64,000 nucleotides of DNA from Viridibacillus soli (GTDB lineage: Bacteria; Bacillota; Bacilli; Bacillales_A; Planococcaceae), in the NCBI RefSeq assembly GCF_016612995.1, contig NZ_JAEOAH010000001.1:124001-188000 (forward strand), read 5' to 3'. The position numbers were made by a program, and so were the translations under genes. Under the pieces are notes generated by a model. It was not told where the DNA came from. It was given only the letters and a program-made list of their open reading frames with translations, and searched no databases. Below, piece after piece: positions 56,864 to 64,000 of this stretch (position 1 is its first letter; every line of letters starts with the position of its first letter).

Positions 56864-58570
56864 CTATTTCACATACTCCGCAACACGATTTCTACCTTTT
56901 TGCTTAGCTCCTACATACAATGCTCTGTCAGCATTCCTCAATAGAGAAATCGGCTTATCACAATCCTCAGGTGCAGTTGAAACGCCGACGCTCGTTGTAA
57001 TTGAAACGAATTCTTTTTTACGCTCGACTCCTAAATCGGATTCGATTCCAAATGATGATTGTTGTACTTCCATTCGAATCTCCTCCGCTAGATTAAACGC
57101 CTCACCTTTAGACATATTCGGTAGTAAGATTACGAATTCTTCACCACCATAGCGCGCTAATACTCCATGGTCTCCTACTGCATCTTCTAGTAACCTAGCA
57201 AAATCACATAAAATGATATTGCCACTTTGATGGCCATACGTATCATTAATGCCTTTAAAATGGTCAATATCCAGCATAATTAACGATAGTTGGCGTATTT
57301 CACCATCAAGTAGTGATTGCATTTTCTTCGTAAGCTGCTCCTCAAAATAACGGTAATTGTATAGCCCAGTTAAACCACATCGTTCACTTTTATTCAATGT
57401 TGCTTCCATATATCTCGAGCGTTCTACCGAAACGGCAAAATACGAACATAATAAATCTAAAATCTGAATTTGATATTCTTCAAAAAACTTTTTCTTATTT
57501 GAAGCTAGCAGTAAGATTGCTACCATTTTTTGATTTCTTGAGATTGGCATCATTACTATACTTTGCGTTGCAACAGGTAAGAAACCCAACCCCATGCTTA
57601 TCCATTCAGTCTGCTGACTATAGACAATCGTTTGTTCAGTGTCCACTATTTTTTGTATGGGACTTTTCAAAATATTGCCATGTGAAAGCTCTAAAGTCGT
57701 ATCTGTACCATTTGTATGCGCTCTATGAAATTGTAAATTATCTTCACAAATATTAATAATATAAGCATGATCCACAGGCATTATTTCAATTGTTTTTTTC
57801 ATAAATAAATCAACAACTTCATCACTCGTTAAATGATCCGCTAATTGATGGCCAAAATGAGCTGTCATCGAAAGATAATGATTAGCTGTTTCTGATGTAC
57901 TATACATTCTTAAAATTTGAGCTACTACAAGAAACGGAGCACCTAGTAAAATAAAAGATACGGAACCAACATATTCCAACAGTAAATATAGTGATAACCC
58001 CATAGGAAAAGTGAATAGCATACTCAAATAATCCCAATAATCATCTTTTGTCAGAAATGGTGTTCGCTTTTTCATAACGATTAAGCTAAATTTCAGTAAA
58101 ACATGATTCACTAACGTATTAATAATTAAATATAAAATACCAAAGATTACGATATGCCAAATACTAAGCGAACCAAATTTCCCACCAATTAATATAAAAA
58201 ATACCCCACTAATAAATGATACAATGAAAAACATAATCGAATTCCATGGAATTCGGTAAAATTCTGACCTTGGTAACTTGGCTCGGTATGAGAATGGAAT
58301 AAGTACAATTTGGAATACGATTAACTCTACAAATAAGCCGTACTTCAAAAAAATCGCTAAGTGTACCCACTGTATTAAAAATAAAGGCACTCCATTTATG
58401 ACAAATGGAAAAATGGCAGTTATTATTGCTAAAGTTACGAATCCGATAAAATTAGGCCACTCAATGTATGCTGGTGGAGGGAAATAGTGATACACCAAAT
58501 ATAAACTAAGCGGGACAAGAGCCAACCACAAAGCAAATACTGTCCTTTTGAATCTCAGTGATAAATTCAC
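56864..58570 (-). CDS. Membrane GAF-GGDEF diguanylate cyclase
   Basis: About 568 residues. An N-terminal membrane sensor of about seven helices (1-215), a GAF domain (about 245-390, LTSDEVVDLFMKKTIEIMPV) and a GGDEF domain (about 400-568) with LDIDHFKGINDTYGHQSG and the active-site loop YGGEEFVIL. The intact loop indicates it makes c-di-GMP from two GTP. No inhibitory RxxD is seen five residues before GGEEF. GTG at 58568-58570 with AAGGGG 8 nt upstream is favoured over the GTG three codons earlier. It lies next to the pilus genes; PilB has an N-domain type that can bind c-di-GMP. Confidence 0.87.
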   Translation of the reverse strand: MNLSLRFKRTVFALWLALVPLSLYLVYHYFPPPAYIEWPNFIGFVTLAIITAIFPFVINGVPLFLIQWVHLAIFLKYGLFVELIVFQIVLIPFSYRAKLPRSEFYRIPWNSIMFFIVSFISGVFFILIGGKFGSLSIWHIVIFGILYLIINTLVNHVLLKFSLIVMKKRTPFLTKDDYWDYLSMLFTFPMGLSLYLLLEYVGSVSFILLGAPFLVVAQILRMYSTSETANHYLSMTAHFGHQLADHLTSDEVVDLFMKKTIEIMPVDHAYIINICEDNLQFHRAHTNGTDTTLELSHGNILKSPIQKIVDTEQTIVYSQQTEWISMGLGFLPVATQSIVMMPISRNQKMVAILLLASNKKKFFEEYQIQILDLLCSYFAVSVERSRYMEATLNKSERCGLTGLYNYRYFEEQLTKKMQSLLDGEIRQLSLIMLDIDHFKGINDTYGHQSGNIILCDFARLLEDAVGDHGVLARYGGEEFVILLPNMSKGEAFNLAEEIRMEVQQSSFGIESDLGVERKKEFVSITTSVGVSTAPEDCDKPISLLRNADRALYVGAKQKGRNRVAEYVK

Positions 58571-58657
58571 TTCTCGCACCCCTTCTAATAAGCATTTATA
58601 CCTACATTCAAGTAATTATAGCAAAACATTTTACCAAAGTCATCCATTTATTGAAAT

Positions 58658-59911
58658 TCACTTCAATGTTTCCTTCAATTTTTTTCGCCATTTTGCAAGC
58701 AAATATAAGGAACCAGTCATGATAATCACTTCATTCAACAACATTCTCTCTTTTACAGTAGTTAAAATGTCATATGTTGTCGATTTATTTTCAGCTTTAC
58801 TAATTTCACTTAAATCTTTAGCAGCTATTGCACGTTCATTTGCAACGTCAACAAAAGCAAAAGTTGTCCCTACTTTTTCCAATTCTTCAAGAACCCCTTG
58901 GACATTTTTATCTCCTAACATGCCAACGATAAAATGAATTGGCTCATTCGGGAATTTTTCGTGGATCGTCTCTACTAAACTTTTCGCACTCGCTGGATTA
59001 TGTGCTCCGTCAACATAAAGCTGTGGTGCAAGTTGTTCAAAGCGTGCCGCTAACTGAGCATCCTCCACTCCATTACGCAGGGCTTCAACATTTATATTAA
59101 TTCCTTTTTCTTGTGCAACTATGTTAAATGCTGTAATTGCTAGCGCCATATTACTACGCTGATGAAGACCGGGCATCGTACGAATTAAACTTATTATACG
59201 TATGTCCTCTGCAATATATGTTTCCGTCGCATTTTCCTCTAAAACGTTGAAATCTTCATTGCAAACAAGTAATGCTGAACGAAGTTTCTCTGCTTCTGTT
59301 GTAAATACAGTCATCGCTTCTACTGGGAGGGCCCCTGTCACTACTGGCTTTCCTTCTTTTATAATGCCTGATTTGTGCATCGCAATGCTTTCAATTGTCG
59401 TTCCTAAGAAATTCGTATGCTCTAATGCGATACTCGGAACAACTGACACAATAGGCATCACAACATTTGTGCTATCAAAACGTCCTCCCATGCCGCATTC
59501 AATAATGGCAATGTCAGGTGCAAATCGCTCGAATGCCAGAAAAGCTGCTACAGTTAGAAGTTCAAAATCTGTAAGCTTATCATCTAGTCCCGCATCCGCC
59601 ATAATGTGAAATACCTCATCCATTTCTGCTGGCGTAATTGGTTGTTCATTTAACTTGATTTGATCATGTACGTCTTCAATACATGGTGACATAAACGTAG
59701 CTGTAGACAGGCCATGAGCTTGGCATATATGCTCTATAAATGTAATCGTGGAACCTTTACCATTTGTACCTGCTACATGAATAACAGAGAGCTTATCTTG
59801 CGGATTACCGACTAATTTTAATGCTTCTGTAATCGCTGTTAATCCTGGTTTAATGGAGACGTCACTGTGCACGTCCCATTTTTTTTTATAATGGTCTAAT
59901 TTTGGTATCAT
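58658..59911 (-). CDS. Folylpolyglutamate/dihydrofolate synthase-family ligase, copy 1
   Basis: 417 residues of the Mur-ligase-like FolC family. P-loop VAGTNGKGSTITF (about 46), IIECGMGGRFDSTNVV, IALEHTNFLG, HKSGIIKEGKPVV with the conserved Lys, and LYVDGAHNPASAK. It adds glutamates to folates. It starts 12 nt after the other folC. The two copies share the fold but differ much in detail: for example MPGLHQRSN here and MAGPHQINN in the other. One of them may have a different substrate. Confidence 0.9.
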   Translation of the reverse strand: MIPKLDHYKKKWDVHSDVSIKPGLTAITEALKLVGNPQDKLSVIHVAGTNGKGSTITFIEHICQAHGLSTATFMSPCIEDVHDQIKLNEQPITPAEMDEVFHIMADAGLDDKLTDFELLTVAAFLAFERFAPDIAIIECGMGGRFDSTNVVMPIVSVVPSIALEHTNFLGTTIESIAMHKSGIIKEGKPVVTGALPVEAMTVFTTEAEKLRSALLVCNEDFNVLEENATETYIAEDIRIISLIRTMPGLHQRSNMALAITAFNIVAQEKGININVEALRNGVEDAQLAARFEQLAPQLYVDGAHNPASAKSLVETIHEKFPNEPIHFIVGMLGDKNVQGVLEELEKVGTTFAFVDVANERAIAAKDLSEISKAENKSTTYDILTTVKERMLLNEVIIMTGSLYLLAKWRKKLKETLK

Positions 59912-59923
59912 TTTGGCACCTCG

Positions 59924-61219
59924 TTATTGCTCAACTTTACTTTTCAAAAAAGTTCGTACTTCTGAAATAAAATAGAGAGAACCCGTTATAACCAATACAT
60001 GCTCTTCGTCTTTTTGCTCAACTGCCTGCTTCAAAGCGCTCTCCCAATTAGCATCAAAATGCGTTTTGTGATGATGCGATAATGCAGCAAGTTCTTTTGC
60101 TGACTCAGCATTTGGCATGTTAATTTGCGTAAATGTCATAGAGGATGCGACTTCCTCCATCATTTTAATACTATTCTGGTGATCCTTATCTTGTAATGCC
60201 GCATAGATAAAATCATATTCACGGGTTGGATAAGTAGCTTTTAAAGTAGCTATCAATGCTTTCGTTCCTTCAGGATTATGTGCGCCATCAATTACAATAT
60301 GATGTGCATACTCTTCAAAACGCCCCGCCCATTTTGCTTCTTTTAACGCTATACGAATGGCTTCTTCTGTAATGTAAAAGTTCTCATATTCATTTAGTAA
60401 TAAGGCAGTTGTAATAGCTAATGAAGCGTTGTTTATTTGATGAGGACCCGCCATACGTAATTCAATGTCATTTATTACATAATCGCCTTTAGCATAATTA
60501 AATAGCTGCGTGTGTTCTTTTTGAGCGGTTTTTATCGCTGTAAAATCTTCATTGAAAATTGCTATAGGAGCGTGCTGTTCTTCTGCAATTTTGCGAAGAA
60601 CCGCTAATGCTTCCACGTTTTCTACTGTTGTCACAACTGGTCTATTTTCTTTAATAATACCGCCCTTTTGATAGGCAATTTTTTCATAGGTGTCACCTAA
60701 AATCGCTGTATGCTCTAAAGAAATCGTCGTAATAATTGATACAAGTGGATCGATTACATTTGTCGAATCTAAGCTACCACCAATACCTGTTTCAATAAGT
60801 GCCACATCTACTTTTTCATTTGCAAAATGGAGAAATGCTACAATTGTCATTATTTCAAAGAAGCTTGGATATACGCCATTCTTTGCATCAATTGCTGCAA
60901 ATACTTTATTGACGTAATAGAGGAATTGTTCGTCTGAAATCTGCGTGTTACTAATTGTAATACGCTCATTTATGCGCTCTAAATGCGGAGAGACAAAGCA
61001 ACCTATTTTTTCAACATGACTGTGCATTAATATTTCCTTTAACGCATTTAAAGTCGAGCCTTTACCGTTTGATCCCGCAACGTGAATTGTTTTAAATGTA
61101 CGCTCGGGGTCGCCAAATTCATGTAAAAGTGATTTAACGACTTCTAATGGAATAGAAGTACTATTACCTTTTTTTAATGAAGATAGAAAATCGACACACT
61201 GTTCTATATTTGTAAACAC
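59924..61219 (-). CDS. folC: Folylpolyglutamate/dihydrofolate synthase, copy 2
   Basis: 431 residues. P-loop VAGSNGKGSTLNA (about 47), ALIETGIGGSLDSTNVI, ISLEHTAILG, YQKGGIIKENRPVV, RMAGPHQINNASLA and IVIDGAHNPEGTKA. All ligase motifs are present. The start is GTG at 61219, with CAGGAG 9 nt upstream. It lies after valS, as in B. subtilis, and is co-transcribed with copy 1. I put the gene symbol on this copy because of its place directly after valS. Confidence 0.92.
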   Translation of the reverse strand: MFTNIEQCVDFLSSLKKGNSTSIPLEVVKSLLHEFGDPERTFKTIHVAGSNGKGSTLNALKEILMHSHVEKIGCFVSPHLERINERITISNTQISDEQFLYYVNKVFAAIDAKNGVYPSFFEIMTIVAFLHFANEKVDVALIETGIGGSLDSTNVIDPLVSIITTISLEHTAILGDTYEKIAYQKGGIIKENRPVVTTVENVEALAVLRKIAEEQHAPIAIFNEDFTAIKTAQKEHTQLFNYAKGDYVINDIELRMAGPHQINNASLAITTALLLNEYENFYITEEAIRIALKEAKWAGRFEEYAHHIVIDGAHNPEGTKALIATLKATYPTREYDFIYAALQDKDHQNSIKMMEEVASSMTFTQINMPNAESAKELAALSHHHKTHFDANWESALKQAVEQKDEEHVLVITGSLYFISEVRTFLKSKVEQ

Positions 61220-61445
61220 GATTCAACACTCCTGGTATGTATATTGTGCTTAATATCTAATTTGTCACCTTCCTATTATAAGGCATTTCAACGGTCAATA
61301 CTTACATTACATCTTGGTTATAATTACCGCTTGCCTTTTCGTAATACGAGGAATCCTTATCGAAAATGAAAAGGTTTTACTTCATAATGACATCACAATA
61401 CTTTTCATAATTTTCTGACCAATATTTGTTTTAACATTTTGCTCA

Positions 61446-61487
61446 TTAAAAAAATTGCTCAAGCATTATGCTTGAGCAATTTTTTTC
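61446..61487. terminator. Terminator after valS
   Basis: AATTGCTCAAGCA (61453-61465) and TGCTTGAGCAATT (61469-61481), loop TTA, with T-runs on both strands. The valS stop is next to it at 61488. Between here and folC (61220-61445) there is a TATAAT at 61277-61282 (minus) but its -35 is unclear. Confidence 0.93.
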
Positions 61488-64000
61488 TTACATATTTTTT
61501 AATTCGTTAATACGTTTCTCAACTGTTGCATATTTTTCAATATAGTCTGCTTCTTTTTCACGTTCAGCAGCTACAACGTCTTCTGGCGCTTTTGAAATGA
61601 AGCGTTCATTGTTTAGTTTACCTTGAACACGTTTCACTTCTTTATCCCATTTCTCAAGTTCATGTGATAAACGTTCGATTTCAGCCGCTACATCGATTAA
61701 ACCTTCAAGAGGTAAGAAGAGTTCTGCACCGGAAATAACTGCTGACATACATTGACCTGGAGCTTCAATGCCTTCGCCAAGTATTAATGGCTCTGGGTTA
61801 CAGAATTTTTCAATATATGCTTTGTTATCTTCAAGTACAGCAAGTGTTGCAGCATCTTTAGCTGAAACATAAAGAGGTACCTTTTTGCTCATTGGTGTTT
61901 GTACTTCAGCACGAATGTTACGAACAGCACGGATAATATCCATTAATAATTTCATGTTAGCCGATTGTCCTTGTGAAGTTAATGTTTCATCAACTGTCGG
62001 CCAAGCAGCTACTGTGATCGATTCGCCTTGATGAGGTAGGTTTTGCCAAATTTCTTCAGTGATAAATGGCATAAATGGATGTAACAGGCGCATTGTATTA
62101 TCTAAAACATATGCTAATACAGAGCGCGTTGTTTTCTTCGCTGCTTCATCTTCACCGTATAATGGCAATTTCGCCATTTCGATGTACCAGTCACAGAAAT
62201 CATCCCAGATGAAGTTGTATAATTGACGACCTACTTCACCAAATTCAAATTTCTCAGCTAAGTTTGTTACTTGTTCAATTGTTTCATTCAAACGAGTTAG
62301 TATCCATTGATCTGCAACTGATTTTTTACCAGTTAAATCGATTTCATCATATGTCATGCCTTCCATATTCATCAATGCAAAACGTGAAGCATTCCAAATT
62401 TTGTTTGAGAAGTTCCAAACAGCTTCCACTTTTTCATTTGAATAGCGTAAATCTTGACCTGGTGAAGAACCAGTTGCTAAGAAGTAACGTAATGAGTCAG
62501 CACCGTATTTTTCGATAACATCCATTGGATCAACGCCGTTACCTAGGGATTTAGACATTTTTTGACCTTGTTCATCACGAACTAAACCATGAATTAAAAC
62601 ATCCTCAAATGGACGTCTGCCTGTGAACTCAATACCTTGGAAAATCATACGAGAAACCCAGAAGAATATAATATCATAACCCGTTACTAATGTATTTGTT
62701 GGGTAATAACGTTTAAATTCTTCGTTTGTTTCGTCAGGCCAGCCCATAGTTGAAAATGGCCATAACGCAGATGAGAACCATGTATCTAAAACGTCTGTAT
62801 CTTGATCCCAATTTTCATCGTCAGCTGGAGCATCTTTACCTACGTAAATTTCGCCCGTTTCTTTATGGAACCAAGCTGGAATGCGATGTCCCCACCAAAG
62901 TTGGCGAGAAATACACCAATCACGAATATTGTCCATCCAACGAGAATACGTATTTTCAAAGCGTGCAGGAACAAAGTTAACTTTGCCTACTTCGTCTTTT
63001 TGAAGCTCTAATGATGCATCTGCAAGTGGTTGCATTTTAACGAACCATTGTGTAGATAGATATGGCTCAACAACCGCACCAGAACGTTCTGAGTGCCCTA
63101 CCGAGTGCATATGTTCTTCAACTTTGAATAATACATCCATATCTTGCAGGTCTCGAACGATTTGCTTACGGCATTCGAAGCGGTCCATACCTTCGTATTT
63201 ACCAGCTTTATCATTCATAGAGCCGTCTTCGTTCATCACAAGAATACGTGGTAAATCATGGCGGTTACCTACTTCAAAGTCATTTGGGTCATGAGCTGGT
63301 GTAATTTTCACAACACCTGTACCGAATTCCATCTCAACATATTCATCACCAACGATTGGGATTTCACGACCTACGATTGGTAAGATAACGTTTTTACCGA
63401 TTAAATGTTTGTAGCGCTCGTCTTTCGGGTGCACGGCAATTGCAGTATCTCCAAGCATCGTTTCAGGTCGCGTAGTCGCAAGTTCTACTTCACCCGAACC
63501 ATCAGCTAATGGGTAACGCATATGATAGAATGCCCCTTGAATATCTTGATAAATAACTTCGATATCAGATAACGCTGTTTTAGCTGCTGGATCCCAGTTG
63601 ATGATATATTCACCGCGATAGATTAAACCTTTTTCGTACAGTTTTATGAATACTTCTTTAACCGCATCAGAAAGGCCTTCATCTAATGTAAATCGTTCAC
63701 GAGAGTAATCTAAAGCTAAGCCCATTTTCGACCATTGCTCACGAATATGACCTGCATATTCTTCTTTCCATTCCCATGTTTTTTCGACGAATTTTTCGCG
63801 ACCTAAGTCATAACGAGAAATACCTTCTTCACGAAGTTTTGCTTCTACCTTTGCTTGCGTTGCAATACCCGCATGGTCCATACCTGGTAACCAAAGTGCA
63901 TCGTACCCTTGCATACGTTTCATACGAATTAGGATATCTTGTAATGTCGTATCCCAAGCGTGACCTAAGTGCAGTTTACCTGTTACGTTTGGCGGTGGAA
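61488..64000 (-). CDS. valS: Valyl-tRNA synthetase, 5' part beyond window
   Basis: 837 codons visible, running off the right edge. The frame reads [20 protein letters not shown] at the edge, so HIGH (as HLGH) is present and only about 40 residues are missing. Editing domain ([17 protein letters not shown], about 200 later), KMSKS ([14 protein letters not shown]), anticodon domain and the C-terminal coiled coil typical for ValRS ([20 protein letters not shown]). It charges tRNA-Val and edits Thr. An internal ATG at 63923 is not the real start. A T-box leader may lie outside the window. Confidence 0.97.
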   Translation of the reverse strand, partial: PPPNVTGKLHLGHAWDTTLQDILIRMKRMQGYDALWLPGMDHAGIATQAKVEAKLREEGISRYDLGREKFVEKTWEWKEEYAGHIREQWSKMGLALDYSRERFTLDEGLSDAVKEVFIKLYEKGLIYRGEYIINWDPAAKTALSDIEVIYQDIQGAFYHMRYPLADGSGEVELATTRPETMLGDTAIAVHPKDERYKHLIGKNVILPIVGREIPIVGDEYVEMEFGTGVVKITPAHDPNDFEVGNRHDLPRILVMNEDGSMNDKAGKYEGMDRFECRKQIVRDLQDMDVLFKVEEHMHSVGHSERSGAVVEPYLSTQWFVKMQPLADASLELQKDEVGKVNFVPARFENTYSRWMDNIRDWCISRQLWWGHRIPAWFHKETGEIYVGKDAPADDENWDQDTDVLDTWFSSALWPFSTMGWPDETNEEFKRYYPTNTLVTGYDIIFFWVSRMIFQGIEFTGRRPFEDVLIHGLVRDEQGQKMSKSLGNGVDPMDVIEKYGADSLRYFLATGSSPGQDLRYSNEKVEAVWNFSNKIWNASRFALMNMEGMTYDEIDLTGKKSVADQWILTRLNETIEQVTNLAEKFEFGEVGRQLYNFIWDDFCDWYIEMAKLPLYGEDEAAKKTTRSVLAYVLDNTMRLLHPFMPFITEEIWQNLPHQGESITVAAWPTVDETLTSQGQSANMKLLMDIIRAVRNIRAEVQTPMSKKVPLYVSAKDAATLAVLEDNKAYIEKFCNPEPLILGEGIEAPGQCMSAVISGAELFLPLEGLIDVAAEIERLSHELEKWDKEVKRVQGKLNNERFISKAPEDVVAAEREKEADYIEKYATVEKRINELKNM

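Overview
The window is a low-GC chromosomal segment of an endospore-forming Bacillota. Gene content and order closely follow the Bacillus subtilis aspS-hisS / relA / secDF / ruv / safA / obg-spo0B / spoIVF / min-mre / comC-folC-valS arc. The broken-up GntR-nagEAB locus, the tandem folC pair, the His-rich SafA and a full type IV pilus cluster suggest a Planococcaceae member (Lysinibacillus/Solibacillus-like). This placement is inferred from memory of gene order, not from a database search.

Layout. 1-5000: N-acetylglucosamine use on the minus strand (nagB; nagE with a GntR-type operator; nagA; a GntR/UTRA regulator cut by the window edge). 5236-5504: a 6S RNA. 5589-9052: aspS and hisS behind a T-box leader. 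9119-10810: a secreted SH3b/amidase. 10875-11460: two decayed gene remnants, a Mn-catalase and a possible DUF2642 protein. 11470-17233: dtd, relA, apt, recJ. 17515-18772: a large hierarchical non-coding tandem repeat. 18882-28410: secDF, comN, spoVB, a DUF421 gene, yajC, tgt, queA, ruvB, ruvA. 28572-31803: a coat-type kinase and a SafA-like LysM protein with a huge His-rich repeat. 31941-38204: niaR, pheA, pheB, obg, spo0B, rpmA, prp, rplU with its leader, spoIVFB and spoIVFA. 38604-44675: minD, minC, mreD, mreC, mreB, radC, a degenerate Maf, and a SpoIIB-position membrane protein. 44759-56626: a type IV pilus system in two divergent operons. The minus-strand operon has a VanW-like gene, pilB, pilT, pilC, pilin, pilM, pilN, pilO and the prepilin peptidase. 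The plus-strand operon has three minor pilins. 56864-64000: a GAF-GGDEF protein, two folC paralogues and the 3' part of valS.

Functional themes are sporulation (spo0B, spoIVFA/B, spoVB, safA and its kinase neighbour), cell shape and division (min, mre), protein secretion and tRNA/translation genes. Added to these is an accessory surface-motility module inserted into the conserved comC-folC interval.

The most unusual signals are non-coding. One is a 21-bp repeat family with nested 42-bp and 166-bp periods downstream of secDF. Four phased relatives of it lie in the minD 3' region. A 16-nt motif (GCTGAAGG-NNN-TCGTT on the coding strand) sits right after the stop codons of secDF, yajC and minD, each followed by a related CTACTC-type terminator. 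Together they look like a dispersed 3'-UTR cassette family.
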